A DNA stretch of 45,283 nt from Anoxybacillus mongoliensis (GCF_014201515.1 NZ_JACHEQ010000016.1:10361-55643), one strand, 5' to 3'; counted from the first letter of the stretch, positions 15,030 to 27,170 are shown. A program made the numbers and translations. The notes: a model not told the origin generated them from the sequence alone.

Positions 15030-17108
15030 TTATTCACCTTTATTTTTTTTGATGATTTCCTCAGCAATGCTTTTCGGAACTTCTTCATAATGGTCGAATA
15101 CCATTGTGAATGTTCCACGACCTTGTGTATTGGAGCGCAATGAAGTTGCGTATCCAAACATTTCAGAAAGTGGAACCATCGCGCGAACAACTTGCGCGTT
15201 ACCGCGAGCTTCCATACCTTCGACGCGACCGCGACGAGAAGTGATGTCACCCATGATGTCACCTAAATATTCTTCAGGGACGATGACTTCTACTTTCATG
15301 ATTGGCTCAAGCAATACAGGGTCACATTTTGCTGCTGCGTTTTTCAACGCCATAGAAGCAGCGATTTTGAACGCCATTTCGCTTGAGTCAACATCGTGGT
15401 AAGAACCGTCGAATAATTTCGCTTTAATATCAACAACTGGGTATCCAGCAAGAACACCGTTTTGCATTGCATCTTCAAGACCTGCTTGAATTGCAGGGAT
15501 GTATTCTCTCGGAACAACCCCACCGACGATCGCGTTTTCGAATTCGAAGCCTTTTCCTTCTTCGTTTGGTGAGAATTCGATCCAAACGTGACCGTATTGA
15601 CCGCGACCACCAGACTGACGCACAAATTTACCTTCAACTTGTGCCGATTTACGGAATGTTTCGCGGTACGCAACTTGAGGAGCACCAACGTTTGCTTCTA
15701 CCTTAAACTCGCGACGCATACGGTCAACGATGATGTCAAGGTGAAGCTCACCCATACCCGCGATGATTGTTTGACCTGTTTCTTGGTCTGTCCATGCGCG
15801 GAATGTTGGGTCTTCTTCTTGAAGTTTTTGTAGCGCTGTGCTCATCTTATCTTGGTCAGCTTTTGACTTCGGTTCGATCGCGATTTGAATAACTGGCTCT
15901 GGGAATTGCATAGACTCCAAGATGACTGGGTCTTTTTCATCACATAATGTGTCACCAGTTGTTGTATCTTTTAAACCTACAGCTGCCGCAATGTCACCTG
16001 CGTAAACTTGTGCAATTTCTTCGCGGTGGTTTGCGTGCATTTGTAGAATACGACCGATACGTTCACGCTTACGTTTTGTTGAGTTCAACACGTAAGAACC
16101 AGAGTTTAATGTACCAGAGTACACGCGGAAGAATGTCAACTTACCAACGTAAGGGTCTGTCATAATTTTGAACGCTAACGCTGCAAACGGAGCATCGTCA
16201 CGCGCTTCACGAACTGTCTCTTCTTCTGTATCAGGAACAGTTCCTTTAATCGCCGGGATGTCGACTGGTGATGGTAAGTAGTCAACAACTCCATCAAGCA
16301 TTAATTGAACACCTTTGTTTTTGAATGCAGAACCACAGAATACTGGGAAGAATTGAACAGAAACTGTCGCTTTACGAATCGCCGCTTTTAGCTCTTCTTT
16401 TGTAATTTCTTCCCCTTCTAAATATTTCATCATTAATTCTTCGTCAAGCTCTGCAACTGCTTCAATTAATTTCCCGCGATATTCTTCCGCCATATCACGA
16501 TAGTCTTCAGGAATCTCGATGCGCTCGATGTTTTTTCCTAATTCATCGTGATAGTGATATGCGCACATTTCAACAAGGTCAATGATACCCGTAAATTGAT
16601 CTTCTGCACCAATCGGTAATTGGACAGGGTGCGCATTCGCTTGTAAACGTTCATGAAGCGTTTTTACAGAGTATAAGAAGTCTGCGCCAATCTTGTCCAT
16701 TTTGTTTACGAAAACGATACGCGGAACACCGTATGTAGTCGCTTGGCGCCATACTGTTTCTGTTTGCGGCTCTACGCCTGATTGTGCGTCTAATACCGCG
16801 ACTGCACCGTCTAATACACGCAATGAACGCTCAACTTCTACTGTGAAGTCGACGTGTCCAGGTGTATCGATGATGTTAATGCGATGGCCTTTCCATTGAG
16901 CTGTTGTCGCTGCGGACGTAATTGTAATTCCGCGCTCTTGTTCTTGCTCCATCCAGTCCATCGTTGCTGCGCCCTCATGAACTTCACCGATTTTATGAAC
17001 GCGTCCTGTGTAGAAAAGGATACGCTCTGTTGTTGTCGTTTTACCGGCGTCAATATGGGCCATGATTCCAATATTGCGAGTGTTTTCCAAGGAGAACTGT
17101 CTTGCCAT
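15030..17108 (-). CDS. fusA: Elongation factor G
   Basis: Ribosomal translocase GTPase, also used with RRF in ribosome recycling. The P-loop AHIDAGKT is at residues 17-24, with DTPGHVDF and NKMD following, and domains II-V ending in [16 protein letters not shown] start it at ATG 17106-17108 (692 aa, [18 protein letters not shown]), the exact B. subtilis length; the open frame continues 37 codons upstream but these are unrelated residues. No evident fusidic-acid-type changes are claimed. It lies between rpsG and tuf. Confidence 0.98.
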   Translation of the reverse strand: MARQFSLENTRNIGIMAHIDAGKTTTTERILFYTGRVHKIGEVHEGAATMDWMEQEQERGITITSAATTAQWKGHRINIIDTPGHVDFTVEVERSLRVLDGAVAVLDAQSGVEPQTETVWRQATTYGVPRIVFVNKMDKIGADFLYSVKTLHERLQANAHPVQLPIGAEDQFTGIIDLVEMCAYHYHDELGKNIERIEIPEDYRDMAEEYRGKLIEAVAELDEELMMKYLEGEEITKEELKAAIRKATVSVQFFPVFCGSAFKNKGVQLMLDGVVDYLPSPVDIPAIKGTVPDTEEETVREARDDAPFAALAFKIMTDPYVGKLTFFRVYSGTLNSGSYVLNSTKRKRERIGRILQMHANHREEIAQVYAGDIAAAVGLKDTTTGDTLCDEKDPVILESMQFPEPVIQIAIEPKSKADQDKMSTALQKLQEEDPTFRAWTDQETGQTIIAGMGELHLDIIVDRMRREFKVEANVGAPQVAYRETFRKSAQVEGKFVRQSGGRGQYGHVWIEFSPNEEGKGFEFENAIVGGVVPREYIPAIQAGLEDAMQNGVLAGYPVVDIKAKLFDGSYHDVDSSEMAFKIAASMALKNAAAKCDPVLLEPIMKVEVIVPEEYLGDIMGDITSRRGRVEGMEARGNAQVVRAMVPLSEMFGYATSLRSNTQGRGTFTMVFDHYEEVPKSIAEEIIKKNKGE

Positions 17109-17175
17109 ATGGATTTTTTCTCCTTCCTTAAATGAAGTATCGTAATTTAATTTACATATAGGAATATAGGCGAAC

Positions 17176-17215
17176 GAGCGATGGGCATGCTTTTTTATTT
17201 TCAACCGCATCGCTC
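17176..17215 (-). other. Stem-loop in the rpsG-fusA gap
   Basis: GAGCGATG (17176-17183) pairs perfectly with CATCGCTC (17208-17215) around a 24-base loop, in the 134-bp space between rpsG and fusA. No U-run follows on the minus strand. It could be a processing site or a translational control element; function is unknown. Confidence 0.5.
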
Positions 17216-17242
17216 TCACCTATTCTTAATTGAACGAAAAAA

Positions 17243-17737
<495 letters not shown>

Positions 17738-17757
17738 TCAACGAAAAATGTTGAATG

Positions 17758-18180
17758 TTATTTCTTAGCTGCTTTTGGTTTTTTCGCACCGTATTTAGAA
17801 CGACCTTGCATACGGTTCGCTACACCTGCTGTGTCTAAAGCACCGCGAACGATATGGTAACGTACCCCTGGTAAGTCTTTTACACGTCCACCGCGAATTA
17901 ATACAACGCTGTGTTCTTGTAAGTTATGACCGATACCTGGGATGTATGCAGTTACCTCGATACCGTTAGATAGACGTACACGGGCATATTTACGAAGCGC
18001 AGAGTTTGGCTTCTTTGGTGTCATTGTACCTACACGTGTACATACTCCACGTTTTTGCGGAGAGTAAACAGTTGTTTGAACTTTTTTGAAGCTGTTGTAC
18101 CCTTTATTTAACGCAGGTGATTTAGATTTCACTACCTTTTTTGTACGACCTTTACGTACAAGTTGGTTAATTGTAGGCAT
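17758..18180 (-). CDS. rpsL: 30S ribosomal protein S12
   Basis: Decoding-centre protein that controls accuracy and is the classical streptomycin target. Start at ATG 18178-18180 (140 aa, [15 protein letters not shown]); the frame extends 14 codons further but those are leader. The accuracy loops [11 protein letters not shown] and [13 protein letters not shown] carry the wild-type lysines, so no streptomycin-resistance substitution is seen. It follows rplGB at a distance of 101 bp. Confidence 0.98.
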   Translation of the reverse strand: MPTINQLVRKGRTKKVVKSKSPALNKGYNSFKKVQTTVYSPQKRGVCTRVGTMTPKKPNSALRKYARVRLSNGIEVTAYIPGIGHNLQEHSVVLIRGGRVKDLPGVRYHIVRGALDTAGVANRMQGRSKYGAKKPKAAKK

Positions 18181-18281
18181 GGTAAATTTCCTCCCTTCAC
18201 AATCAAATTCAAGCCCACACATCCAGGTGGCTCATTTTTATGCAAAAACAAAGTTTTTGTAGTAACCCACAAAAACAGTTT

Positions 18282-18530
18282 TTAACGAATAATTGCAACA
18301 GCAGCCGCTCCTACGTCGATTTTACATGCTTTCCCGAGCTTTTTCATCGAGTCCACTTTACAAACAGGTACATTTGCTTCTTTTGCCGCTTCCAGCACTT
18401 TTTCGATAATTGCTGCATCCGCATCTTCGGCAATCACGATCTCATGTACCTTTCCATCTTTCAGAGCTCGCACTGTTTGTTTCGTTCCTACAATAATTTG
18501 TTTTGCCTGTGCGACTTTTTCATAAGACAT
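18282..18530 (-). CDS. rplGB: L7Ae-family K-turn-binding protein (YbxF type)
   Basis: An 82-residue L7Ae/L30e/S12e-type protein, the YbxF homologue that binds kink-turn RNA. It starts [28 protein letters not shown] and ends [21 protein letters not shown], with the conserved C-terminal K-turn contact region. In B. subtilis it lies between rpoC and rpsL, as here. Its exact RNA target in the cell is not settled. A strong promoter candidate precedes it, so it is probably the first gene of the str transcript. Confidence 0.95.
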   Translation of the reverse strand: MSYEKVAQAKQIIVGTKQTVRALKDGKVHEIVIAEDADAAIIEKVLEAAKEANVPVCKVDSMKKLGKACKIDVGAAAVAIIR

Positions 18531-18574
18531 GTAACATATCCTCCAAAGTGACAGGTTTTCGGAACACCTTTATT

Positions 18575-18603
18575 ATGCTATCACTTTCTGAGTGCTGTGT
18601 CAA
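18575..18603 (-). promoter_or_regulatory. Candidate promoter for rplGB and the str operon
   Basis: A perfect TTGACA (18598-18603) is followed after 17 bases by TAGCAT (18575-18580) on the minus strand, with an alternative CATAAT three bases further at a longer spacing. It lies 45 bp upstream of the rplGB start. Confidence 0.65.
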
Positions 18604-18615
18604 CTATTATTTTTG

Positions 18616-18650
18616 GACCTATTGCTAGCATCGCTCGCTAGCAATAGGTC
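18616..18650 (-). other. Perfect 14-bp hairpin after rpoC, without a U-run
   Basis: GACCTATTGCTAGC (18616-18629) is the exact complement of 18637-18650, with a seven-base loop. On the minus strand it is followed by CAAAAATAATAG rather than uridines, so it is not a canonical terminator. It begins six bases after the rpoC stop and lies just before the TTGACA of the next promoter. It may protect the rpoBC 3' end, pause polymerase, or be a degenerate terminator. Confidence 0.7.
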
Positions 18651-18655
18651 TATCA

Positions 18656-21600
18656 TTATTTCGTTGTAACAACATCTTCGTCTTTTGCTGTTTTAATTAT
18701 CGGCTTTACTTTGCGGTAACGAGCCATACCTGTTCCTGCTGGAACAAGCTTACCGATGATGACGTTTTCTTTTAGTCCAAGTAATTCGTCGCGTTTTCCT
18801 TTGATTGCTGCATCCGTTAAGACGCGTGTCGTTTCTTGGAATGATGCTGCAGACAAGAACGAATCTGTTTCAAGCGATGCTTTCGTAATTCCAAGTAATA
18901 CTGGACGGGCCGTTGCTGGTCGTTTGCCTTCCATCAACACTTTCGCGTTTGCATCTGTGAATTGATGGATATCAAGTAATGTACCAGGCAACAAGTCTGT
19001 ATCACCTGCATCAATGACACGCACTTTACGAAGCATTTGACGAACCATAACTTCGATATGTTTATCGCTAATTTCTACCCCTTGCATGCGGTACACTTTT
19101 TGTACTTCACGCAACAAGTATTCTTGTACAGCGTTCATATCTTTGACTCTCAACAACTCTTTCGGGTCGATCGAGCCTTCTGTTAATTCTTGGCCACGCT
19201 CGACTTTCTGCCCTTCTTGCACTTTCAAGCGCGCACTGTAAGGGGCTGTATACGTACGTGTCTCGACTTCGCCCTGGATGACAATCTCGCGTTGACGGTC
19301 ACGCGTTTCGTTAATCGCCACAACAACACCATCTATTTCTGAAATGACGGCTTGACCTTTTGGATTACGCGCTTCAAATAACTCTTGTACACGCGGCAAA
19401 CCTTGTGTGATATCGTCTCCTGCTACCCCACCTGTGTGGAACGTACGCATTGTAAGCTGTGTACCTGGCTCGCCGATCGATTGGGCTGCAATAATACCGA
19501 CCGCTTCACCAACTTCGACTTCCGTACCGGTCGCCAAGTTACGTCCGTAACATTTTTTACATACACCATGACGCGTGTTGCATGTAAATGCCGAACGAAT
19601 CCATACTTCTTCAATGCCTGCTTTGACAATCGCGTTCGCGATGTCTTCTGTAATCATTTCATTTTCGCGTACAAGCACTTCACCCGTTTCCGGATGTTTT
19701 ACCGTCTTACGCGCATAACGTCCAATGAGACGATCTTCAAGCTTCACGATCACTTCTGTGCCGTCTTTTAACGCACGGATCAACGTACCACGATCTGTAC
19801 CACAGTCATCTTCACGAATAATGACGTCTTGTGCAACGTCAACAAGACGACGTGTTAAATAACCAGAGTCCGCTGTTTTTAACGCTGTGTCCGCAAGACC
19901 TTTACGCGCTCCGTGTGTTGAAATGAAGTACTCAAGTACTGTTAAACCTTCACGGAACGAAGATTTAATCGGAAGCTCGATAATACGTCCAGCTGGGTTT
20001 GCCATTAACCCACGCATACCTGCAAGTTGCGTAAAGTTCGATGCGTTACCGCGGGCTCCAGAGTCACTCATCATGAAAATTGGATTTCGTTTGTCAAGCG
20101 ACTCCATTAAGCGACCTTGAATTTTGTCTTTCGCCGCACTCCAAATCGAAATAACACGTTCATAACGTTCTTCATCAGTAATTAAACCGCGTCTGAATTG
20201 TTTTAATACCGTATCAACTTTTGCTTGTGCTTCTTCTAAAATTTCTTGTTTTTCAGGCAAGACAACAATATCCGCTACACCAATTGTAATACCGGCTTTT
20301 GTTGAGTACTTAAAGCCGAGATCTTTCATGCGGTCAAGCATTTTAGACGTTTCGGTAATTTTGAAACGTTTAAATACTTCTGCAATGATGTTACCGAGAA
20401 TTTTCTTCTTAAACGGCGGAACGAGTGGACGCTTACGGATTTCTTCTTTCACGTTCACACCTTTATCTAAGAAATACTTATCCGGTGTTCGCTCTTCAAT
20501 GTTTTCTTGCGTCGGTTCATTAATATACGGGAATGACTTCGGCAAAATCTCATTGAAGATTAACTTCCCAACTGTTGTGATAAGCAATTTATTATTTTGC
20601 TCTTCTGTAAACGTTTCGTTTTTCAACGAACCAGCATGAACAGCGATGCGTGTATGCAAATGAACATAACCGTTATGGTAAGCTAGCAACGCCTCGTCCG
20701 TATCTTTAAATACCATTCCTTCCCCAACAGCACCTTCACGTTCCATCGTTAAATAGTAGTTTCCTAAAACCATGTCTTGTGAAGGCGTAACGACTGGCTT
20801 TCCATCTTTCGGATTCAAAATATTTTGTGCAGCAAGCATAAGTAGACGCGCCTCCGCTTGTGCTTCTGCCGAAAGCGGTACGTGCACAGCCATTTGGTCA
20901 CCGTCAAAGTCCGCATTGTATGCCGTACATACAAGTGGATGTAAGCGAATCGCACGACCTTCTACAAGCGTCGGCTCAAACGCCTGAATACCAAGGCGGT
21001 GAAGCGTTGGTGCGCGGTTTAATAGCACCGGATGCTCTTTAATGACAGATTCTAAAACATCCCAAACTTCTGGATGAACGCGCTCAATTTTTCGTTTTGC
21101 ACTTTTAATATTATGTGCTAAGCCGCGTTCTACTAATTCTTTCATAACGAACGGCTTAAACAACTCAAGCGCCATTTCTTTTGGTAAGCCGCATTGATAC
21201 ATTTTCAAATTTGGACCGACAACGATAACAGAACGACCAGAATAGTCAACGCGCTTACCGAGCAAGTTTTGACGGAAACGACCTTGTTTTCCTTTTAACA
21301 TATGGGAAAGCGACTTCAGTGGACGATTTCCTGGTCCTGTAACAGGACGACCACGACGACCGTTATCAATTAACGCATCGACAGCTTCTTGAAGCATCCG
21401 CTTTTCATTTTGCACAATAATGTTCGGTGCCCCAAGGTCTAATAGACGTTTTAAACGGTTGTTCCGGTTAATGACGCGACGATATAAATCGTTTAAGTCA
21501 GATGTCGCAAAACGCCCACCGTCTAACTGTACCATCGGACGCAACTCTGGCGGAATAACAGGTAGTACATCCAAAACCATCCAAGACGGGTCGTTACCAG

Positions 21601-22255
21601 AGTTACGGAATGCTTCAAGAACTTCAAGACGCTTAATTGTACGAGCACGACGTTGGCCTTGTGCTGTTTTCAATTCCTCTTTTAACGTTTCTACTTCTTT
21701 TTCAAGGTCTATGTCTTGTAGTAATTTTTTAATCGCTTCCGCACCCATTGAAGCTTGGAACGAGTTTCCGTACTTCTCGCGATACGCGCGATATTCTTTT
21801 TCAGAAAGCAATTGTTTCTTTTCTAATGGCGTATCGCCTGGATCCGTCACAACGTAAGATGCAAAGTAAATGACTTCCTCTAGCGCGCGAGGGGACATGT
21901 CTAAGACAAGTCCCATGCGGCTAGGAATTCCTTTAAAGTACCAAATATGTGAAACAGGGGCTGCTAGTTCAATATGACCCATGCGCTCACGGCGAACTTT
22001 TGCACGTGTAACTTCGACACCACATCGGTCACAAACGACACCTTTATAACGAACGCGCTTATACTTTCCACAATGACATTCCCAGTCTTTTGTTGGACCA
22101 AAAATGCGTTCGCAAAACAGACCATCTTTTTCTGGTTTTAATGTTCGATAGTTAATCGTTTCTGGTTTTTTAACTTCACCATACGACCAAGAACGAATTT
22201 TCTCGGGTGAAGCGAGTCCGATCTTCATATATTCAAATTTATTTACATCTAACAA
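18656..22255 (-). CDS. rpoC: RNA polymerase beta' subunit
   Basis: Catalytic subunit of RNA polymerase; 1199 residues. The N-terminal zinc site [20 protein letters not shown] lies near residue 60, the catalytic NADFDGDQM with three magnesium-binding Asp near residue 450, and the second zinc cluster around CGTDRG and [13 protein letters not shown] near 800-885. The trigger-loop region [11 protein letters not shown] is present. The start is TTG (22253-22255), as in B. subtilis, 9 bases after GGAGG. It lies 49 bp after rpoB. Confidence 0.98.
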   Translation of the reverse strand: MLDVNKFEYMKIGLASPEKIRSWSYGEVKKPETINYRTLKPEKDGLFCERIFGPTKDWECHCGKYKRVRYKGVVCDRCGVEVTRAKVRRERMGHIELAAPVSHIWYFKGIPSRMGLVLDMSPRALEEVIYFASYVVTDPGDTPLEKKQLLSEKEYRAYREKYGNSFQASMGAEAIKKLLQDIDLEKEVETLKEELKTAQGQRRARTIKRLEVLEAFRNSGNDPSWMVLDVLPVIPPELRPMVQLDGGRFATSDLNDLYRRVINRNNRLKRLLDLGAPNIIVQNEKRMLQEAVDALIDNGRRGRPVTGPGNRPLKSLSHMLKGKQGRFRQNLLGKRVDYSGRSVIVVGPNLKMYQCGLPKEMALELFKPFVMKELVERGLAHNIKSAKRKIERVHPEVWDVLESVIKEHPVLLNRAPTLHRLGIQAFEPTLVEGRAIRLHPLVCTAYNADFDGDQMAVHVPLSAEAQAEARLLMLAAQNILNPKDGKPVVTPSQDMVLGNYYLTMEREGAVGEGMVFKDTDEALLAYHNGYVHLHTRIAVHAGSLKNETFTEEQNNKLLITTVGKLIFNEILPKSFPYINEPTQENIEERTPDKYFLDKGVNVKEEIRKRPLVPPFKKKILGNIIAEVFKRFKITETSKMLDRMKDLGFKYSTKAGITIGVADIVVLPEKQEILEEAQAKVDTVLKQFRRGLITDEERYERVISIWSAAKDKIQGRLMESLDKRNPIFMMSDSGARGNASNFTQLAGMRGLMANPAGRIIELPIKSSFREGLTVLEYFISTHGARKGLADTALKTADSGYLTRRLVDVAQDVIIREDDCGTDRGTLIRALKDGTEVIVKLEDRLIGRYARKTVKHPETGEVLVRENEMITEDIANAIVKAGIEEVWIRSAFTCNTRHGVCKKCYGRNLATGTEVEVGEAVGIIAAQSIGEPGTQLTMRTFHTGGVAGDDITQGLPRVQELFEARNPKGQAVISEIDGVVVAINETRDRQREIVIQGEVETRTYTAPYSARLKVQEGQKVERGQELTEGSIDPKELLRVKDMNAVQEYLLREVQKVYRMQGVEISDKHIEVMVRQMLRKVRVIDAGDTDLLPGTLLDIHQFTDANAKVLMEGKRPATARPVLLGITKASLETDSFLSAASFQETTRVLTDAAIKGKRDELLGLKENVIIGKLVPAGTGMARYRKVKPIIKTAKDEDVVTTK

Positions 22256-22304
22256 GGGGCCTACCTCCCTTTTAATATCCAGGTTTTACCCTTATGTCAA
22301 CACA

Positions 22305-25300
22305 CTATTCTTTTACAACAACGCCCTCATCTTCTTTGGCTGACTCATCTGTAGGTGGGATGATGTCAACTGGTTGAACGTCATCATCTTCCCCGAAGTT
22401 TTCCATACTAATTTCTTTTTCATCACTTGACAAAACTGTTACGTCCATACCTAAGCTTTGTAACTCTTTAATTAATACTTTGAACGATTCAGGAACGCCT
22501 GGTTCTGGAACGTTTTCACCTTTTACGATGGCCTCATATGTTTTCACACGACCAACGACATCGTCTGATTTGACAGTTAAAATTTCTTGTAACGTATAAG
22601 CTGCACCGTATGCTTCAAGCGCCCATACTTCCATCTCACCGAAACGCTGACCACCAAACTGCGCTTTTCCACCAAGTGGTTGTTGCGTCACAAGCGAGTA
22701 CGGACCTGTCGAACGAGCATGCAATTTATCGTCAACCATGTGCGCGAGCTTAATCATGTACATAATGCCGACAGAAACACGATTATCAAACGGCTCTCCA
22801 GTGCGCCCGTCGTATAGAACGGTTTTCGCATCGCGTGCCATTCCTGCTTCTTCTAACGTTGCCCATACATCTTCTTCACGAGCACCGTCAAATACAGGCG
22901 AAGCCACATGAAGACCTAACTTTCTCGCCGCCATTCCGAGATGCAACTCGAGTACTTGCCCGATGTTCATACGCGAAGGTACGCCTAACGGGTTTAACAT
23001 AATGTCAACCGGTGTACCATCTGGTAAAAACGGCATGTCTTCCTCAGGTAAAATACGAGAAATAACCCCTTTGTTTCCATGGCGTCCCGCCATTTTGTCA
23101 CCTTCGGAAATTTTCCGTTTTTGTACAATATACACACGAACAAGCTGGTTTACACCTGGAGGTAGCTCATCACCGTCTTCGCGAGTAAACACTTTGACAT
23201 CGAGAACAATTCCACCTCCACCGTGCGGTACACGTAAAGAAGTATCTCGAACTTCGCGTGCTTTCTCGCCAAAGATAGCGTGCAACAGGCGCTCTTCTGC
23301 GGTTAACTCAGTGACACCTTTTGGAGTGACTTTACCGACAAGCAAGTCCCCATCCTTCACTTCTGCACCGATGCGTACAATACCGCGTTCATCTAAGTTG
23401 CGAAGCGCATCTTCGCCGACGTTTGGAATATCACGCGTAATTTCTTCTGGACCGAGCTTCGTATCGCGCGCTTCGGATTCATATTCCTCAATATGAATGG
23501 ATGTATACACATCGTCTTTAACGAGACGTTCGCTCATAATAATCGCGTCTTCATAGTTGTATCCATCCCATGTCATGAACGCAACAAGCACGTTGCGACC
23601 AAGCGCTAATTCACCTTTTTCCATCGATGGACCGTCAGCTAAAATCTCACCCTTCTCTACAATGTCACCCGCTTTAACGATCGGGCGTTGATTGTAGCAC
23701 GTTCCTTGGTTTGAACGAACAAACTTCAACAAACGATATTTATCTAAATCACCTTTTACTTCTTTTCCATCGACTTCAATTAAACGGCGCACCCAAATCT
23801 CCTTCGCTTCGACGCGCTCGACAATTCCACGATGCTTACAAATGACTGCAGCACCAGAGTCTTTCGCTGCAACATACTCCATTCCTGTACCAACGATTGG
23901 AGCTTCCGGTTGCATAAGTGGAACAGCTTGACGTTGCATGTTCGCACCCATAAGCGCACGGTTCGAGTCATCGTTTTCTAAGAATGGAATGCAAGCCGTC
24001 GCTACGGACACGACTTGTTTTGGTGAAACGTCTACATAGTCCACGCGATCGCGTTTAACGACAATGTTTTCACCACGGAAACGAGCAACAACGTTTTCTT
24101 CTAAAAACGTTCCATCTTCGGCAATCGGAACATTCGCTTGGGCAACAACGTAGTTGTCTTCTTCATCTGCTGTTAAATAGTCAATTTGATTCGTTACTTT
24201 GCCTGTCTCCGGATCAACACGACGATAAGGCGTTTCAATAAAGCCGAATTTATTCACTTTCGCGTATGTCGAAAGCGAGTTAATTAATCCAATGTTCGGA
24301 CCTTCTGGCGTTTCAATCGGACACATGCGGCCATAGTGCGAATAGTGAACGTCACGCACTTCAAAACCGGCACGTTCACGTGTTAAACCGCCCGGACCAA
24401 GCGCAGAAAGACGACGTTTATGTGTCAATTCTGCAAGTGGGTTTGTTTGATCCATGAATTGTGATAATTGTGAGCTTCCGAAAAACTCTTTAATAGCCGC
24501 AATGACCGGACGAATGTTAATGAGTTGCTGTGGTGTAATTGTGTTTGTATCTTGAATGGACATCCGTTCACGAACGACGCGCTCCATGCGCGAAAGACCA
24601 ATCCGGAACTGATTTTGCAGCAACTCTCCAACAGAACGAAGGCGACGATTTCCTAAATGGTCGATATCGTCTGTATCACCGACGCCATGCAATAAGTTAA
24701 AGAAGTAGCTAATCGATGCAATAATATCTGCAGGTGTAATGTGTTTTACTGTTTCTGGAATATATCCGTTACTAATGACTGTGATGACTTTTTCGCCATC
24801 TGGATCGTTTGGAGCATAAATTTTGATTGCTTGCAAAGCAAACTCATCTTCGACAACGCCCCCAAGCGGCTGGTATTTACGTATACCGATCCCTTTTTCA
24901 AGCTCAGGTAAAATGCGGTCGAGCGTTCTACGATCGAGAACCGTTCCTTTTTCAGCAATTACTTCACCCGTTTCCGGATGAACAAGTGTTTCTGCTAAAC
25001 GTTGACCGAATAAACGGTTTTTAATATGGAGCTTTTTGTTAATTTTATAACGACCAACGCTTGCTAAATCATATCGTTTTGGATCAAAGAAACGAGAGAT
25101 CAACAAGCTTTTTGCGTTTTCAACGGTAGGCGGCTCCCCTGGACGTAACCGTTCATAAATTTCAAGCAACGCTTTTTCTGTACTTTCCGTATTGTCTTTT
25201 TCTAACGTATTACGAATATACTCGTTATCACCAAGTAAATCGACAATTTCTTGGTCTGAGCCAAAACCTAACGCCCGTAATAACACGGTCACAGGCAACT

Positions 25301-25865
25301 TACGCGTACGATCAATGCGAACGTACACAACGTCTTTTGCGTCTGTTTCGTATTCGAGCCATGCACCGCGGTTTGGAATGACGGTAGCTGTAAAGCCACG
25401 TTTTCCGTTTTTATCTACTTTTCCGCTATAATATACGCTTGGTGAGCGAACAAGCTGAGAAACGATAACACGTTCAGCGCCATTAATAATGAATGTGCCT
25501 GTTTCTGTCATTAATGGGAAATCACCCATAAACACATCTTGTTCTTTTACTTCGCCTGTTTCTTTATTGATTAGGCGCACTTTGACCCGAAGCGGTGCTG
25601 CGTATGTAACATCGCGTTCTTTTGATTCTTCGACAGAGTACTTCGGTTCTCCTAAGCTGTAATCAATAAATTCTAGTGACAAATTCCCTGTAAAATCTTC
25701 GATCGGTGAAATATCTTGAAACATTTCACGCAATCCTTCGTCGAGAAACCACTGGTAAGAAGAAGTTTGAATTTCGATTAAGTTTGGTAGTTCTAACACT
25801 TCACTAATGCGCGCATAACTTCTTCGTTGGCGGTGTCGTCCGTATTGAACTAGTTGACCTGTCAA
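22305..25865 (-). CDS. rpoB: RNA polymerase beta subunit
   Basis: Catalytic-core subunit and rifampicin target. The rifampicin pocket [20 protein letters not shown] followed by [10 protein letters not shown] (about residues 460-490) is wild type. The acidic C-terminal tail ends [11 protein letters not shown] place the start at TTG 25863-25865 (1186 aa, reading [15 protein letters not shown]) because GAGGGGTGA is correctly spaced and B. subtilis uses the same TTG; a GTG three codons upstream is the alternative. It is preceded by a 207-bp leader region. Confidence 0.98.
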   Translation of the reverse strand: MTGQLVQYGRHRQRRSYARISEVLELPNLIEIQTSSYQWFLDEGLREMFQDISPIEDFTGNLSLEFIDYSLGEPKYSVEESKERDVTYAAPLRVKVRLINKETGEVKEQDVFMGDFPLMTETGTFIINGAERVIVSQLVRSPSVYYSGKVDKNGKRGFTATVIPNRGAWLEYETDAKDVVYVRIDRTRKLPVTVLLRALGFGSDQEIVDLLGDNEYIRNTLEKDNTESTEKALLEIYERLRPGEPPTVENAKSLLISRFFDPKRYDLASVGRYKINKKLHIKNRLFGQRLAETLVHPETGEVIAEKGTVLDRRTLDRILPELEKGIGIRKYQPLGGVVEDEFALQAIKIYAPNDPDGEKVITVISNGYIPETVKHITPADIIASISYFFNLLHGVGDTDDIDHLGNRRLRSVGELLQNQFRIGLSRMERVVRERMSIQDTNTITPQQLINIRPVIAAIKEFFGSSQLSQFMDQTNPLAELTHKRRLSALGPGGLTRERAGFEVRDVHYSHYGRMCPIETPEGPNIGLINSLSTYAKVNKFGFIETPYRRVDPETGKVTNQIDYLTADEEDNYVVAQANVPIAEDGTFLEENVVARFRGENIVVKRDRVDYVDVSPKQVVSVATACIPFLENDDSNRALMGANMQRQAVPLMQPEAPIVGTGMEYVAAKDSGAAVICKHRGIVERVEAKEIWVRRLIEVDGKEVKGDLDKYRLLKFVRSNQGTCYNQRPIVKAGDIVEKGEILADGPSMEKGELALGRNVLVAFMTWDGYNYEDAIIMSERLVKDDVYTSIHIEEYESEARDTKLGPEEITRDIPNVGEDALRNLDERGIVRIGAEVKDGDLLVGKVTPKGVTELTAEERLLHAIFGEKAREVRDTSLRVPHGGGGIVLDVKVFTREDGDELPPGVNQLVRVYIVQKRKISEGDKMAGRHGNKGVISRILPEEDMPFLPDGTPVDIMLNPLGVPSRMNIGQVLELHLGMAARKLGLHVASPVFDGAREEDVWATLEEAGMARDAKTVLYDGRTGEPFDNRVSVGIMYMIKLAHMVDDKLHARSTGPYSLVTQQPLGGKAQFGGQRFGEMEVWALEAYGAAYTLQEILTVKSDDVVGRVKTYEAIVKGENVPEPGVPESFKVLIKELQSLGMDVTVLSSDEKEISMENFGEDDDVQPVDIIPPTDESAKEDEGVVVKE

Positions 25866-25874
25866 CTGATTCAC

Positions 25875-26072
25875 CCCTCAAATCAAACATTAATAACTTG
25901 TCATCAGACAAAAAAGAAATGGTTTCTTATAAGAAAACCACATGTTTGACCTATTATATATTTTATAAGTTTTTCCTTTAAAACTAAAATTATACATACA
26001 TACACAGCATACATAAACTAAAAAAAATACACATTTAGCATTTTATAATGGTATCATACACAAAATTGGACG
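25875..26072 (-). promoter_or_regulatory. rpoB leader: promoter candidates and attenuator-like hairpin
   Basis: The minus strand carries TTGACG, 17 bases, TACCAT near the upstream end (about 26037-26070), and two further TATAAT boxes without good -35 elements. Closer to rpoB, TTTCTTATAAGAAA (25923-25936) flanked by GG and CC forms a hairpin followed by a U-rich ATTTCTTTTTTG, resembling a weak intrinsic terminator. The AT-rich 198 bp hold no gene. Confidence 0.45.
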
Positions 26073-26672
26073 TCAAGCTTTTTGTGCTCGAATAATAAAG
26101 TAACCTTTCTTCTTTTCTACAACATCTACTTGATCAAAAATCGTTTTTAACTTTTCTAAAGCGGACGGAGCACCCTGTTTCTTTTGAATAACAACCCATA
26201 GTTGCCCACCAGAAAGCAAGTAGTTCGCACTTTGCTCAAAAATGGAATGAACGACTGCTTTTCCTGCACGAATCGGCGGGTTTGTCACGATCGATGCAAA
26301 TACCCCTTCTACTCGATCAAATAAGTTACTTATGTAAATCCGGGCATTTTCAATACCATTTTGCTGTTTATTTTTCTTGGCTAACTCAATGGCTCGCTCA
26401 TTCACATCGATCATATGCACCGTTCGATGCGGAAAATCTTTTGCTAGCGCTAAACCGATTGGCCCGTATCCACAGCCAACATCAAGAATATTTCCATGCA
26501 CATCTGGTTCCATGAATGCTTCAATTAGTAACCTCGAACCGAAGTCGACCTCCTTTTTTGAAAATACACCTTGATCAACGGTAAATAAAAACTGATGACC
26601 TCGCAACGTATACGTCCATTGAAACGGCTTACTTTCTACAGCAGGTCGCTCCGTATAGTAGTGATCACTCAT
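26073..26672 (-). CDS. RsmC-like class I SAM-dependent methyltransferase (YbxB family)
   Basis: A 199-residue methyltransferase with the RsmC/MTS fold. Motif I LDVGCGYGPIGLALA (about residues 64-78) binds S-adenosylmethionine, and NPPIRAG is the catalytic NPP[F/Y/I] motif of N-methyltransferases acting on planar amines such as guanine N2. Family members modify 16S rRNA; the exact target of the Bacillus protein is not something I can state. Start set at ATG 26670-26672 (MSDHYYTERPAVESK), matching B. subtilis YbxB. It lies between rplL and rpoB and has its own promoter candidate. Confidence 0.92.
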   Translation of the reverse strand: MSDHYYTERPAVESKPFQWTYTLRGHQFLFTVDQGVFSKKEVDFGSRLLIEAFMEPDVHGNILDVGCGYGPIGLALAKDFPHRTVHMIDVNERAIELAKKNKQQNGIENARIYISNLFDRVEGVFASIVTNPPIRAGKAVVHSIFEQSANYLLSGGQLWVVIQKKQGAPSALEKLKTIFDQVDVVEKKKGYFIIRAQKA

Positions 26673-26694
26673 CACTCTCACCTCTCTTTCCTTC

Positions 26695-26723
26695 ATTGTA
26701 AACGAACGCACATGAAAATACAA
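26695..26723 (-). promoter_or_regulatory. Candidate promoter of the RsmC-like gene
   Basis: TTGTAT (26718-26723) and TACAAT (26695-26700) with a 17-base spacer on the minus strand. The -35 element overlaps the U-tract of the rplL terminator, giving a very compact terminator-promoter junction and a leader of only some 17 nt. Confidence 0.5.
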
Positions 26724-26753
26724 AAAAGCTCGCCACCTCGAGCGAGCTTTTTT
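26722..26753 (-). terminator. Terminator after rplL
   Basis: A 12-bp inverted repeat AAAAAAGCTCGC / GCGAGCTTTTTT (26722-26733 with 26742-26753) with an eight-base loop, beginning six bases after the rplL stop. The T-run suits termination of rplJL. Readthrough would be needed to feed rpoBC from the rplJ promoter. Confidence 0.9.
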
Positions 26754-26759
26754 ATATCA

Positions 26760-27125
26760 TTACTTGATTTCAACTTTCGCGCCAGCTTCTTCAAGTTTCG
26801 CTTTAATTTCTTCAGCTTCTTCTTTAGAAACGCCTTCTTTAACTGGCTTTGGAGTGTTGTCTACTAAGTCTTTCGCTTCTTTTAAGCCAAGACCAGTAAG
26901 TTCGCGTACAACTTTGATAACTTTGATTTTTTGCGCGCCGCCATCTGCAAGGATAACGTCGAATTCAGTTTTTTCTTCAGCAGCAGCACCAGCAGCAGCA
27001 CCGCCAGCAACTACTACAGGAGCAGCAGCAGTTACACCAAATTCTTCTTCGATTGCTTTTACTAAGTCGTTTAGTTCTAAAACAGTCATATTTTTAACCG
27101 CTTCAATGATTTGTTCTTTAGTCAT
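26760..27125 (-). CDS. rplL: 50S ribosomal protein L7/L12
   Basis: Stalk protein that recruits and activates translational GTPases; present in several copies per ribosome on L10. The N-terminal dimerisation domain [23 protein letters not shown], an alanine-rich hinge ([17 protein letters not shown], about residues 36-52) and the C-terminal GTPase-contact domain are all visible in 121 residues. Cotranscribed with rplJ and followed by a terminator. Confidence 0.98.
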   Translation of the reverse strand: MTKEQIIEAVKNMTVLELNDLVKAIEEEFGVTAAAPVVVAGGAAAGAAAEEKTEFDVILADGGAQKIKVIKVVRELTGLGLKEAKDLVDNTPKPVKEGVSKEEAEEIKAKLEEAGAKVEIK

Positions 27126-27170
27126 GATCGATCTTCCTCCTTAATGTTTTAATTTTAGGCGATTTGTAAA

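Noticed and set aside
17109-17219. 37-codon N-terminal extension of EF-G
   Set aside because: The extra residues include the rpsG-fusA stem-loop and match no EF-G; the ATG at 17106-17108 has a proper GGAAGGAG site and gives the family length.
18243-18259. CAAAAAC-AAA-GTTTTTG inverted repeat between rplGB and rpsL as a terminator
   Set aside because: The stem is only seven base pairs, almost all A-U, with no U-run of its own; too weak to call.
20772-21857. Plus-strand open frames across the window, including long ones opposite rpoB, rpoC, tuf and clpC
   Set aside because: They are antisense to highly conserved genes, show no family resemblance, have no ribosome-binding sites or promoters, and overlap each other in shifted frames.
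24425-24480. Possible rifampicin-resistance changes in rpoB
   Set aside because: The pocket [20 protein letters not shown] and the following [10 protein letters not shown] read as wild type.
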